Below, one piece after another: positions 24,823-36,185 of a DNA stretch of 64,000 nt. This DNA comes from Plasmodium brasilianum. Its lineage: Eukaryota > Apicomplexa > Aconoidasida > Haemosporida > Plasmodiidae. Below the pieces are notes generated by a model that worked only from the letters and a program-made list of their open reading frames with translations, made no database searches and was not told where the DNA came from. Both the position numbers and the translations under genes were made by a program. The stretch's first letter is position 1. Each line of letters opens with the position of its first letter. Where the stretch lies: the NCBI RefSeq assembly GCF_023973825.1, contig NC_090124.1, positions 1,357,501 to 1,421,500 of the forward strand, in the 5' to 3' direction.

Positions 24823-27800
24823 ATGATTGGGGGAGAAGTGATTGTTGAAAAGAATCCATCAACGAAATACTGTGTTGCTAGGAAGGAGTTGCTATGTGAC
24901 AGTATAATATGGGACATGCTACAAAATTATTATAAAAAAGCAACTATAAATGCATGGAAGGAAAATGTGGTACCGTCTTTTGTAACTAGTAATAGCAAGC
25001 TAGCTAAGGATTATGCACGGGTAATAGTAAACTATATGAAAGACTATTTTAACAGTAGTGAATGTGATCGTAACGTGCCAATATATATATTAGAGATAGG
25101 TGCAGGACATGGTAAGTTTACTTATTTAATATTAAGAGCATTGTCAAAATATAAGAAATTTTTTAAAAGTATGAATATACCTGAACGAGCATTTGTTTAT
25201 GTATTTACAGATATTGCAAAGGATAATATAAATTACTGTATGAATAATGAAAGGTTAAAAAAATATATAAATACAGGGGATAGTTATGATCAAACATATG
25301 TTAGTAAAAACAATTCATATTATGATTCTGAATATGAAAAGAATGAATTGATAAAAAATTATGACTCTTCTACAAATAGTTCCAATTATTCTTCTTCATA
25401 TAACGAAACGAATTATTCAGATGAAAAGGTAAAAAATTATTCTAATTTTTCTATGCTAGATTTTGCATTTTTTGATGGAAATGAAACAAGTGATAAGATA
25501 TATTTAGAAGTAGCAAAAAAGTATGTACCATCAAACACACCTATAGTGCTCATATGTAATTATGTACTCGACTCTTTACTAACTGATGCATGGATTGTGA
25601 ATGGAACAAATAGTTTTAAAAGAGCCCTGTTATCTGTATATTCACCCAAAGAAGAAGAAGACAAAACTAATGCGGACATCATGCTTAGAATGTCCGTTAC
25701 TTGGGATTGGATAGATATCAATATTGATAATGAAATTAAAAAGGAAAAAACAAGTAAACCATCTGATTATCTGCGCAAGTATGAAGATATATACACTGTT
25801 TTGAAATTATACTCTTATTTTAACCAAGACTTATCTTTTGTATTACCAGTTGGAGCATTTATTTTATTTAAAAGGATTCTAAAGCTTAGTAATAATAAAC
25901 TACTTTGCTTAATAGGGGACAAGGGTTATCAGTCATATGAAGAATTTCGAGGATATAGAGATCCACATATAGTAGTTCATGGTAGTCTTTCTTTTATGGT
26001 AAATTTAAATGCAATATGCCTTTTTTTTCTGTCACTGGGTGGGTACTATATATATACCCCATACTCTGATACGTTTCAAATAGTAACTCTTCTGATGCAC
26101 CCTAAGGGGAATGTACATGTACAGAAGAGTAATATCGAAACATCCACTGGGGCTGTTATGACGAATAGTTGTGGTGGTAGAGGTAGTGGTACTGCTGCGA
26201 AGGGTGCCAATGCTTCCAGTGGTGGTGCGAGTGACCCGAGTTGTTCTCCTTCTCATTATAACTCCTTAGCAGAACAACTAGATGATAACACAACCAAAAA
26301 AAAAAGAGATCCATACATAATTGAATACTTTAAGAAAAACTCAAAGGATTACCTAAAGAGCAGATATTATAAAGACAAGTGTAACAACTTAACAAGTACA
26401 ATGACGAAAAGTAGTAAATGTGTTTCTGCAAATTATACAAAATATTGTGCAAACTCAGAAAAAGTATATAGAAAAATGAAAAAAATGAATTTAAAAAATT
26501 TGAATGATATGACTATAAAATTTGGAGGTACTATAACATCATTTTCTGATAATGTAGAACAATTTCCTCCTGACCTGTTAATTAGTTGGCAAAAATCTGT
26601 CATTCATAATATTAATAATAATACATCTAATGTGAATATAAAGGAGTTAATATCACTCCTCAGGTATTCGAATTATGACTCAGATGTATTCTTTAATATC
26701 AGAAAATCTTTTACCAATTTGGCATCATACCCGAATATTAATGGTAGAACCGAAAAAGATATACTACTAGATATAAAAGAATGTTATGATAACTATTATT
26801 CATTAAAAAATGATGAAGATATTGCTGATGCGTGCGGTCATATGTGTATGAAATTTGGAAAATTTGAAAAGGCTATTTTTTATCTTAAAGAAAGTTTACG
26901 TAATTTTAAAAATAGTAGACATTCATCTACATATATTAATATAGCATCATGTTACAAAGTACTGGGTAACTATAGAAAATCTCTTAAGTTTATCAGGTCA
27001 GCTATTAAATTATCAAAAAAGGAAAAGAAAAGGAAAAGTTATCCTTCTAATAATATTTCTCATTCTTATGATTTACTATATAGCATTCAACTATGTTCAA
27101 ATCCAATTACGTATGCTATCATAGGACTGGGTTACTATATTCAAAATGATGGTCTCTACTTTCTATCATTTGAAAACAGGATCAAGTTAAAATATATTAT
27201 CCTTCTGTCGAAAGAAGAAGAAAGAGTCTTAAAGTTTATGAACACAAAGTTTAAGCATTCAGATTATGACAGAACTAGCAAACATGTGGACCTTTCCCAA
27301 ATAAAGGTTATTAAAATGTACGAAGGAAATAGAGTGTATTCGTTGGAGCATTTTGGCTTCTTGGATTATCCCACGAACAACCATATGGACTCCCCTTCAG
27401 AAGACAAAGTGGAGCCAGGATTAGAGACAACATCGTCATTAACGGAAGGAGTAGGGGAAGTAGTAGTGGAAAAATTAGGAGGAAATGTAAACAAAATACC
27501 GAACTGCTACCCACGCGCAGAGGAGCTTAAAACTAATTTGGTGGAAATACTGGAAAAGCATACCTTCGAATTTTGCGTAATTGATGCCCCATGGGTTATC
27601 AAAGCAGATATCGCTGAGTTGATGTTAGATAAGTCTAGACATATATTTACATATGGTACTTTAGCTGATACATCTAAACGTTCTTTAGAAGTTATTTCGA
27701 AGTATAATGAAGTTGCTAAGCAAATTAGTTGGGTAAATAATAACTATATTAATGATGAATGCTTATATGAAGCTAGGGAGGCTTTAAACTATATTAAAGA

Positions 27801-28836
27801 TATCACTTCAATAACAGTAACACATTATAGTATGAACGTATATAATAATCAAAATGAATGCATTGCTTGTAGAGACATTCTAACGGATGATTTGTGTTGC
27901 ATCTTAAATATACTGCAAGTTGTTCTTAGCTTCAACTTAACTGGCATAACGGCCAATTTCTCCAAAGGTGAAAATTTGCCAAGTGGGAATGCAAACAAAG
28001 GTGAGAAAGTGCATATAGGTGTGGAGGCAAACGCAGATGCAGAAGCAGAAGCAGATGTTGGTGCAAAAGGTAATAACCCCATAGAGCAATACGTCTGTCT
28101 CTCTGGAATTATCATGTTTACGCAAAATAAATCGGTATCAGAAGAAAGGAACATATATGGAAACTACTTACTAATGAACAACAAAAATGAAGAATTTGTC
28201 ACAAGTATTAGTATCGTTGGGATGCTTGGTTGCTTATGTTTAAAAAAAACATTATCGAATTGGTCTATCCATGTATTTAATATTAATAATGAAAAAATAT
28301 TTGACAAGTCTGGAAGAATAGCAGCTAGCCAAAATGCCAATGATGTGTTTATTAATCAATATTTAATAAAAACGAATGGAAGAAATAACAACATTAAACA
28401 TATCAATGAGTATGATTTAAAAGGCTCTTGTAAGGGCTCCAGTGAATCCATTGACTCTGATATTGATATCTTAGAATTTTCTTCTTCCGATGATGATCAT
28501 GATGATAACGAAAATTATTTAGAACAGGACGTGGAAAAGGAAAAAACTAAAAAAGAATATGACAAAATGAGATCGAAAGAGGTAAATATATCACATCATA
28601 AGGAAAATGATTGTGACAACCTGTTCATGGATAGAAATTTAGAAATACTTAAAAACATCCCTGGTAAGAGATTTTATTCAATCGGTAAAGACGTTTATGA
28701 AAACATAAATCTTGATGAAAATTTTGTTGACATTACTGTTAATAATATTTGCTTTTACTCAAGAATTGTGGAAGGAATAAACATGTCTTACAAAAAAGGA
28801 GGAATGATGATTAACTTTAAGTACAATGTGGTCTAA
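24823..28836 (+). CDS. Large protein with methyltransferase-like N terminus, TPR-like middle and Rossmann-like C-terminal region
   Basis: A single exon of 1337 residues. Residues 88-101 (YILEIGAGHGKFTY) are a textbook class I S-adenosylmethionine-binding motif, followed by VFTDIAKDNINYC (a motif II-like acidic strand) and IVLICNYVLDSL. Residues about 660-730 hold two or three TPR-like helical pairs (CMKFGKFEKAIFYLKESLRNF; YINIASCYKVLGNYRKSLKF). Residues about 910-1080 begin FEFCVIDAPWVIKADIAELML, which recalls the 'cofactor-strand, then capture the dead-end' layout of Gfo/Idh/MocA oxidoreductases; this last part is a weak resemblance. Low-complexity Asn/Ser/Asp inserts separate the blocks. 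There is no signal peptide. The methyl acceptor is unknown. Gene-length GC and codon use match neighbours. Confidence 0.6.
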   Translation: MIGGEVIVEKNPSTKYCVARKELLCDSIIWDMLQNYYKKATINAWKENVVPSFVTSNSKLAKDYARVIVNYMKDYFNSSECDRNVPIYILEIGAGHGKFTYLILRALSKYKKFFKSMNIPERAFVYVFTDIAKDNINYCMNNERLKKYINTGDSYDQTYVSKNNSYYDSEYEKNELIKNYDSSTNSSNYSSSYNETNYSDEKVKNYSNFSMLDFAFFDGNETSDKIYLEVAKKYVPSNTPIVLICNYVLDSLLTDAWIVNGTNSFKRALLSVYSPKEEEDKTNADIMLRMSVTWDWIDINIDNEIKKEKTSKPSDYLRKYEDIYTVLKLYSYFNQDLSFVLPVGAFILFKRILKLSNNKLLCLIGDKGYQSYEEFRGYRDPHIVVHGSLSFMVNLNAICLFFLSLGGYYIYTPYSDTFQIVTLLMHPKGNVHVQKSNIETSTGAVMTNSCGGRGSGTAAKGANASSGGASDPSCSPSHYNSLAEQLDDNTTKKKRDPYIIEYFKKNSKDYLKSRYYKDKCNNLTSTMTKSSKCVSANYTKYCANSEKVYRKMKKMNLKNLNDMTIKFGGTITSFSDNVEQFPPDLLISWQKSVIHNINNNTSNVNIKELISLLRYSNYDSDVFFNIRKSFTNLASYPNINGRTEKDILLDIKECYDNYYSLKNDEDIADACGHMCMKFGKFEKAIFYLKESLRNFKNSRHSSTYINIASCYKVLGNYRKSLKFIRSAIKLSKKEKKRKSYPSNNISHSYDLLYSIQLCSNPITYAIIGLGYYIQNDGLYFLSFENRIKLKYIILLSKEEERVLKFMNTKFKHSDYDRTSKHVDLSQIKVIKMYEGNRVYSLEHFGFLDYPTNNHMDSPSEDKVEPGLETTSSLTEGVGEVVVEKLGGNVNKIPNCYPRAEELKTNLVEILEKHTFEFCVIDAPWVIKADIAELMLDKSRHIFTYGTLADTSKRSLEVISKYNEVAKQISWVNNNYINDECLYEAREALNYIKDITSITVTHYSMNVYNNQNECIACRDILTDDLCCILNILQVVLSFNLTGITANFSKGENLPSGNANKGEKVHIGVEANADAEAEADVGAKGNNPIEQYVCLSGIIMFTQNKSVSEERNIYGNYLLMNNKNEEFVTSISIVGMLGCLCLKKTLSNWSIHVFNINNEKIFDKSGRIAASQNANDVFINQYLIKTNGRNNNIKHINEYDLKGSCKGSSESIDSDIDILEFSSSDDDHDDNENYLEQDVEKEKTKKEYDKMRSKEVNISHHKENDCDNLFMDRNLEILKNIPGKRFYSIGKDVYENINLDENFVDITVNNICFYSRIVEGINMSYKKGGMMINFKYNVV

Positions 28837-29585
28837 CGCTCATGCGCAATTGCAGTTTATATGCGAACGGGCAATTTCCCATATATATATCCATTCGTGT
28901 ATGTATGAACACATGTGTATGTTTTTGTGCATTGGAGGGGAGTTTATACACTCACACTTGAGAGCGTCCTATTCATCGTAATGATGCACACGTATCACAC
29001 GATGCGTATGGACCATACTGCGCATTTTTTTTACCATCTAACATTTCTCACTTTTTTTTTTTTTTTCTTTTTTATCAAAACTTTTGCAATATTTTTGGGT
29101 ACTTGTTATAATGCATATTTTACGGATACATGTGTAGTCCTAAATAAAAAAAAAAAAAAAAAAAAATGAACCCACAAGCACAAAAAAAAAAAAAAGAGCC
29201 AAAAGGGTCAATATCGGCAAAATTGGCAAAAATGAACATTCACAATTTTTTCAAAAAAAAAAAAAATTCTAATTAAATAAAGATGCGTACATATGACCAG
29301 GCAGGAGAGGCTGTTCTTTTAAGGAACATTAAACAATTTAAAAATGTACATGAACCAGCATGCGAATTTATAGACAAACGTACTAATATATGTACATTAG
29401 AACTTATATGTATTTATATTTGAACATATCGATGCGTTGCTAGATATGCGTAAGCGCAGACGCGCCTTTAAAAGCATACAAAATACTGCTCTGAAATATA
29501 TACGTAGAACAACGCGTTTCGACGTGTAATGTAATGCAGTGAGCTACAAGTTGCTTCGGTACGCTACATGTATACCCTACGTGGC
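28837..29585. other. Convergent intergenic region
   Basis: 3' flanks of the methyltransferase-like gene and the sigma-factor gene, with three A runs between 29140 and 29268. No gene seen. Confidence 0.6.
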
Positions 29586-32162
29586 CTATACAAGTATCTG
29601 TGAGAAATCATTTCCTAAGAATTCGCATTGAGAAAGGTTAATATAAGAAATGAGATCGAAAGTGGAATCTAGAGCTCCTTTATTTTTTTTTATCTTTCCA
29701 ATATAATTTTTTATTTCATTTAAGGAGTCTTGAAAATGCTTTTGGAATTTCTTCGTTGTGATTTTAAGTATTTCACAAATTTCCTCATCTGTATAACTTT
29801 TTTTTTTTAAAAAAAGTCCAAATTTCATAAAAATAATTAATTTATTAATTTTTTTTTTCAATGATTTGCAAATAAATTTTCTTAACCCTTTTATTACAAT
29901 ATCGTTGTACATGATATCATTGAAGCTGTTTATATCATCCGAATTTATTATTAAATCTTTATATGTATTTTTTTCTGGATATGCGGAATTGCTGTTTTGG
30001 TATGTTATTGGTTTTTCGGAATCAATTATATTAACAACTGAACATAATGCTTTTTCTACTCGCTCTACTGTGAATTTCAGACCATCACTAATTTCTTTTA
30101 TATTAGGTTTTCTTTCATTTCTTTCTAAAAATTGGTCTTCGAATTTTTTAATTTTATTGTAATCTTTATATGTATGAGGTGAAATAGAAATAAATGACTT
30201 ATGTTTTTGATAGTAATTATATGTACTATTTTTTGCCCACATATAAACATATTTTGTTAAATTTTTTATTCCTAATTTTTCGATATCATATTTTTTGAAC
30301 CCATTTTTTACAGCCTCTAAACTTACTAGTAAAAAATCATCTTCACTTAAATTACTGCTGAAATTTACTTCTGCTTTTCTTATAATATTACTTATCAATG
30401 GTATAAAATAAAATACTAATTTCTGTGATAATCTTATTTTGTTCTCTAAATTTTTTACCATCTTTTCCTTATCATAATTGTATGCATAGATCAATTCTTC
30501 ATATAATGGTGGTCTGTTTTCTAATTTTTCAAGTATATAAATAGAATTTTCAAAAAATACAATGTCCTTTATGCATTCCAAAAATTGCTGGACTTCTTTG
30601 TTTATTAAATTTTCACAGTCTTTATATAATACTATTTCGTTCTTACCAATTTGGTCAGAAAAAATATCGTATTTGTTACTCTCGTTCTTCTCTACACTAG
30701 TCACTCTGCCTTTACCCCCTTCCATATCAGTTTTATTCTGTTCTTTCGGTTCATTGTGTTTACTGTACGCAATCTGTTCACACTGCTCATTCGGCTCATT
30801 CTCTTCATTCCCACTCTCCTCCTTTCCATTCTCCTCTTCATTCCTTGCATCTTCTCCTATGAGTCGTTTAGCTTTCCCCTTTGCAAATTTCTTCTTTTTT
30901 TCTTTAGTTTTTGTAACCTCCATTTTGTCTTTTTGCTGTACATCCATTTGATTAATGATTTTCTCCTTTTCCTTCTCCTCTCCCGGAATAGTGAAGTCAA
31001 AAGTTATAGCATTACCATCTTTGTAATTATCCCTAAATAGTGTGTACATATTCGTTTTATTATAAAAATATCTTCTTACTAACAAATCCTCATCTTCTTT
31101 TTGCACTAAATTTTTCATTTTATAAATATATACAATTAATTTTTTTAAATTTTCTACAGATACATTAATTTCCTTTGACCATAAGTCTAGAGTTAATATC
31201 TTCTTTTGATCTCTTATATTTTCATAGTATTCTAGTAATGATTTATAGAATAAGTACTGCTTCACCTCCTCCGTTTTTATAGTTTGTCCATTTAGTAACA
31301 ACATATTCTCCTTAATTTCTATGTCTTTCTTTTTAAATATATTCTTATCCTTTAGTGAAAATAAAATATAATTTAATTTTTTTTTTTCTCTTTCATATAC
31401 CTCGTTAAGGAATCCTCTTTTAAGCTTTAGTCGAACTTTCTTCTTTTCCAAATCGTTGATTTGTTCTGTGTTTCTGTACTGTACCTTCTCCCCTTCAGTT
31501 ATGCGTTCCACATTTGCACTGGAATTATCCTCCGTTTCTGCTTTTCCTATTTTGTCCATCCTTCCCATTTTTTCCACATCTTTTTGCTTTTTTTTTTTTT
31601 TCTCATTATAAGTTTTTTTCTCTCGAATAATATTACTTGTTAGGAAGCTTATGCTCGGATTTGAATTCAAAACGAAGAAGTTTACTTCCCCATCGTCAAA
31701 ATTTACATTTCTATCCACGTTTTTATTTAACACATTACTAGAGCATAATGAATTGAAGTAGCTATTAATTCTATGTTGTCTCTTTTTATTTATTTCCCAT
31801 TTTTCGATGTTCCCCTCAATAGCTTTAACATCATTCTTCATGCTCCCCTTAGCTGCAGGATGTTTATTAAGTCCTCTTCTTTTTTTATATTCAAATAATT
31901 TATTACCATTATATTTAAAATATAGCATTTCCCCCTTTCTTCTACCACAGCTAGTGATATTGACAAACTCACTGTTATGAACTAAACCATTTTTTAGTCG
32001 GTATGATTGAATAAATATTCCTTCTTTACAAAATAATACTACAATCAATAAACATACATAATACCAATATGGCTTACAAATAGTTTTCTCTCTTTTTCTA
32101 AAATTTATAATCGTTATAACTATTAGTTGATATAGAAAAAGATGGATTGCTTTTATTACCAT
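29586..32162 (-). CDS. ApSigma: Apicoplast RNA polymerase sigma-70-like factor
   Basis: A single exon of 858 residues with an ATG start. The N terminus has a hydrophobic segment (YYVCLLIVVLFC, around residues 34-45) followed by a basic, Ser/Asn-containing stretch, which fits a signal-anchor plus plastid transit peptide. The middle is charged low complexity. The C-terminal third is sigma-70 like: region 2 from about residue 565 (LVFYFIPLISNIIRKAEVNF ... DDFLLVSLEAVKNGFKKYD ... KYVYMWAKNSTYNYYQKH), region 3 (RKPNIKEISDGLKFTVERVEKAL), and region 4 helix-turn-helix at about 789-820 (YTDEEICEILKITTKKFQKH). Sigma would direct the plastid-encoded bacterial-type polymerase to apicoplast promoters. 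The region 2.3-2.4 aromatics (Tyr, Trp, Tyr, Tyr) are kept. It matches the recalled P. falciparum ApSigma locus on chromosome 6. Confidence 0.9.
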   Translation of the reverse strand: MVIKAIHLFLYQLIVITIINFRKREKTICKPYWYYVCLLIVVLFCKEGIFIQSYRLKNGLVHNSEFVNITSCGRRKGEMLYFKYNGNKLFEYKKRRGLNKHPAAKGSMKNDVKAIEGNIEKWEINKKRQHRINSYFNSLCSSNVLNKNVDRNVNFDDGEVNFFVLNSNPSISFLTSNIIREKKTYNEKKKKKQKDVEKMGRMDKIGKAETEDNSSANVERITEGEKVQYRNTEQINDLEKKKVRLKLKRGFLNEVYEREKKKLNYILFSLKDKNIFKKKDIEIKENMLLLNGQTIKTEEVKQYLFYKSLLEYYENIRDQKKILTLDLWSKEINVSVENLKKLIVYIYKMKNLVQKEDEDLLVRRYFYNKTNMYTLFRDNYKDGNAITFDFTIPGEEKEKEKIINQMDVQQKDKMEVTKTKEKKKKFAKGKAKRLIGEDARNEEENGKEESGNEENEPNEQCEQIAYSKHNEPKEQNKTDMEGGKGRVTSVEKNESNKYDIFSDQIGKNEIVLYKDCENLINKEVQQFLECIKDIVFFENSIYILEKLENRPPLYEELIYAYNYDKEKMVKNLENKIRLSQKLVFYFIPLISNIIRKAEVNFSSNLSEDDFLLVSLEAVKNGFKKYDIEKLGIKNLTKYVYMWAKNSTYNYYQKHKSFISISPHTYKDYNKIKKFEDQFLERNERKPNIKEISDGLKFTVERVEKALCSVVNIIDSEKPITYQNSNSAYPEKNTYKDLIINSDDINSFNDIMYNDIVIKGLRKFICKSLKKKINKLIIFMKFGLFLKKKSYTDEEICEILKITTKKFQKHFQDSLNEIKNYIGKIKKNKGALDSTFDLISYINLSQCEFLGNDFSQILV

Positions 32163-32818
32163 TCCACTAAAAGAAATTCATCGTAACTCTGTGGGGAACA
32201 GAACCAATGGTTTGCCTTGCCGTGGGCCTCTACAACAATACAATGCGCGCGTAGTAAGTATACATATATATATGTACGTATATAACATATATCCTTGCAC
32301 ATATACCTATGTGTTCTTGTAATTATTATAGGGCGCTTATCCTTTTTATTTTCCTTCCCCCTTAACACTTTATCCTGAACTTTTTAATTATAATAAAAAA
32401 AGGGCTTTAAAAAAGACTCAGTTTCACAAAAAAATTCTCCCCTAATTTTTTTTTCATGTTTCTTTTTTTTTCTTTTTTTTTTTTTTTTTTAATTATTTTA
32501 TTTTTAGTACTAAAAATTATGCTTTTATTTCAAGTTCTGTTTTGCTTCACTCATGTAACATTTTTACGCTCAAAATATGGTATTATCATATATTTTGTTC
32601 ATATACCTCGATATTGCACCTTTCTACTAATAAATGCGTCAAGGTATATACTCACATATACACAAGCATATATATGACGAACAAATGCAACAAGTACTTT
32701 ACAAAATATACAAGAGTTGTATATAACATGAGTTGTATATATTCAAGTAAATACATGCCCATTCACAAATATATTGTATAACTATTACCTTAACAAGTCC
32801 TTATTTCTTCCTCCAAAG

Positions 32819-33217
32819 ATGTATACAACTATATGGAATGAGCTTAAAGAGAAAGGAGTCAACTCCTCCCTGTGTGAAATGTTATGTAAATATATATATG
32901 TACATATGTATGTTTATGCGTATCTATGTATGTGTATTTATGTATGTGTATTTATGTATGTGCATATATGTGTATGTAATTTTAGCAAATTCTTTTAAAA
33001 CTCTTTTTGTGAATCTCTTCGGCAAAATGAGGTAATAATTTCATTTGAAAAAAAAAATTGACTACAAACAGGTGTATGCATATGCATGTACATAGGTATG
33101 CACGTATACATATATATATCCATACATATATGTAACAAATTATGCATTGGAGTTGCTTGACCATTATTTAAATGCTTCTTGCTATACATATTTAGAAAAG
33201 AAGCTCACAACTTCTAG
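32819..33217 (+). CDS. Candidate small spliced gene (about 44 residues, hypothetical)
   Basis: Exon 1 is 32819-32885 (ATG, encoding MYTTIWNELKEKGVNSS...), with donor AT|GTAAAT. The intron is TATG-rich and ends in GTAATTTTAG. Exon 2 starts at 32986 and reads SNSFKTLFVNLFGKMR. It ends at a TAA (33033-33035) or uses a donor (GAG|GTAATA) to reach a short exon 3 (33196-33217, KEAHNF). Exon sequences have balanced residues (Trp, Gly, Glu) unlike the flanks, and phases agree. I do not recognise the product. It could also be a chance pair of ORFs either side of a satellite. Confidence 0.3.
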
Positions 33218-33380
33218 CACCCGTTCAAGAAAAGTATACGATATAATTCTCATGGAATATATATGTACTATTTTTTTTTTTTTTTCTACTTAAAAATTTT
33301 GCTGAAGATTTGATAAATTGAGAACAAGAATTAGCAATGAGTGAAGATAAAGATTTTATGTATTTACTTTATATGTTATA

Positions 33381-33421
<41 letters not shown>

Positions 33422-33759
33422 GCAGAATAGGAAAAATATTTAGCAGTATGTTTAAATGTATGTAAATTTTTTTTTTTTTTTTATAAGTTGTAAAATATTT
33501 GCAAAGTAGTTACATTTATGCTCACATTTACCTTTTCTGTATGATGCAGTATTATACCTTTCAAAAGAGGATTTAATATTTAGTCCTCTATTTTGATTCT
33601 TCTTATTCATATTCTTTGGCATTGGTATAAACTACTTCATTAGTCTATGATTATAGTAACAATGTTTATTAAGTTTTCAAGTTACAAAATGCAAATTTGT
33701 GAGAGGATCGAATGGCCTTATGTTCTGGGTTTATGTGGTAATATGTCAATAAAACAATT

Positions 33760-33888
<129 letters not shown>

Positions 33889-33966
33889 TATTTTTTTTTT
33901 ATTATAAAATTATTTTGTATTTTTTTATAATTTGAACGAAGAGATAAACAACAATTAAAATTGTTC

Positions 33967-34047
33967 GACAGAATGGCCGAGCGGTCTAAGGCGCTACTTT
34001 CAGATGGTAGTCTGTATAAGGCGTGGGTTCGAATCCCGCTTCTGTCA
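33967..34047 (+). tRNA. tRNA-Leu (CAG anticodon)
   Basis: The acceptor stem GACAGAA pairs perfectly with TTCTGTC, with discriminator A at 34047 as expected for leucine. The D arm contains GGCCGAGCGGTCTAAGGC. The anticodon stem CTACT/GGTAG encloses TTCAGAT, giving anticodon CAG. The variable arm is long (TCTGTATAAGGC region) and the T arm is GTGGG-TTCGAAT-CCCGC. It decodes CUG. No intron. Confidence 0.95.
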
Positions 34048-35496
34048 TTAGAAATTAAAAAATATTTATTAAATCTTCAAAGATATTAAATCTTCAAAGA
34101 TATTAAATCTTCAAAGAAATTACAAAAAAATCTACAAAAATCTACAAAAATCTACAAACAAATAAAACTGAAAAGAAAAATAATAAAGTAAAAATAACAA
34201 CATCATTTATTATTAAAAAAATATTAAATAATTTTATATGTAATTATTTAACGATTGAAAATGGTAATGTCGCAAAGTTTTAATTATTTCACACCAAAAA
34301 AAACATGGGTATTATATACTTTTTAAAAATATTAGTATATGAATCGTATGAATCTGTAGAATCTATAGAATCTTCGTACAATTCCGTATAGAAATATATT
34401 ATAAATAATCTTCTTTTAAAAAAATGTTAAAAATTTGAAATTATTAATTATGTAATATGTTTATGTTCACGCTCATTTGTCATTTTAATTAATGTAAAGC
34501 ATGAAAACTTACATAATTTGAACAGATAAATTTATATATGTATATTTATATACATGTACCTATGTAAGCGTTGCCAGCTACGTTTTCAATGTTTTAACTC
34601 TTACAGAACTTTAGAATTCCAAAAAATAAAATAAAAATACATATATATATATATATATACATGCGGAGGTTGGATAAAATTATAAAACTTTTATTCATAT
34701 GAAAATATGTAGGAGTTACTCATTTTGAAGGTTGCCTCAAGTATCAGCGATTTTTCTTTCATTATAAAATTGTAAGAGATGCATTACTTCAACACATAAT
34801 GAAATATTATTTTTTTTGAAGAAATGCTATTTTTTGGTAATTTAACTGTTCTTTCGCTTGCCCTTCATTTTATAATTAAATTAATTTTAAAAATATGCTA
34901 AAATTCAGTAAGTTTGTACAATTCAAAACAAATATACACAAAATGAATAAATGTATACTTAATTATGCTTCATCTGAAGGTGTTTTATTGCCTTTGCGTA
35001 AGGCTTTATTCTTTTTTCCATATTTTATATACTTTTATTTTGCAATAACGTTACTGAAAGTTTACCCCTAATAATAATTATAATTAAATATTACAATTAA
35101 ACAACAGCAAATTAAGTAGCAAATTGCAGTGAATTTTTTGGTGAGCATACGATTTAAACGAATTCTGTTCATATTGTTTTAATTATATATTTAAATATAT
35201 ATTTAAATATATATTTTAATTATATATCTAAATATAATACTATTTTAATTATATATTTAAATATACTATTTTAATTATTATTAGATTCATTAGATTATTA
35301 GTTACATTCCAAATTCTCCGAACATAAAATAGTTATATTTCATATCAACTTTAGCAAATATATATCAATACATCTTCATCCATAACGCACATATAATATA
35401 AATACATTATTATATAATATGTATTTAAATACATTATATTATGTTTTAATTTATTTTCTTATTTATTCATGGGCCACCACCATGGACGATCAATCA
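34048..35496. other. Intergenic between tRNA-Leu and tRNA-Ala
   Basis: AT-rich, with short tandem duplications right after tRNA-Leu (ATTAAATCTTCAAAGAT three times, then CTACAAAAAT three times, 34068-34160) and TATATTTAAATA repeats around 35180-35270. No gene seen. Confidence 0.6.
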
Positions 35497-35568
35497 TGGA
35501 CCAGCCGGGAATCGAACCCGGGAGCTTTCGCATGCGAAGCGAACGTGATACCACTACACCACTAGCCC
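35497..35568 (-). tRNA. tRNA-Ala (CGC anticodon)
   Basis: On the minus strand the acceptor GGGCTAG pairs with CTGGTCC. The third pair is G-U, the G3-U70 identity element of alanine tRNA, and the discriminator is A. The anticodon stem TTCGC/GCGAA encloses TTCGCAT, giving anticodon CGC. The T arm is CCGGG-TTCGATT-CCCGG. It is 72 nt, type I, without intron. It decodes GCG, a rare codon in AT-rich coding sequence. Confidence 0.95.
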
Positions 35569-36138
35569 AAACATTTCAAAAATTGCAGAATTCATATTTA
35601 TTAAAACATGGAAAACGTTTAACATTAAGTATTAATTTTTTTTATACTAAATGTTACATCGACTATATTAAATTTAAAAGGGAAATTCCTTTATAAAAGG
35701 CTATTTTATTATCATTAATAAAAAATTTTTTCCTCTTCTTCTTCTTCTTCATTTCTTTTTTTTTCTTTTCTTTTGTCAATTTGTTTTAACTACTTTGCAG
35801 AAAACTTGCGCGGATTGAACATATTTGAAAAAATAATTATATATTTTTATGTGTAAAATTTTTTTTTTTTTTTTGTTCTATTGCCACTGAGACTTCTCAT
35901 TGTTGGGAAATCCCTTTCCTAATAGAGAAAAAATTAGTTAAAAAATTTATGCGTAAATATGAAATTAAGTATATCCCAAGTTTTATCATAATTTAAATGG
36001 TAGTTACAAATGCTAAGCAGTTTTGACAATAAATTCTTGCCGAATTATAAAAAGTAGTATTAAATGTGTAGTCAGCACTTACTAAGCAAAGAGATGTATC
36101 TATTATGTGGCTGAGTGTGTGTGCACATATGCATATAT

Positions 36139-36185
<47 letters not shown>

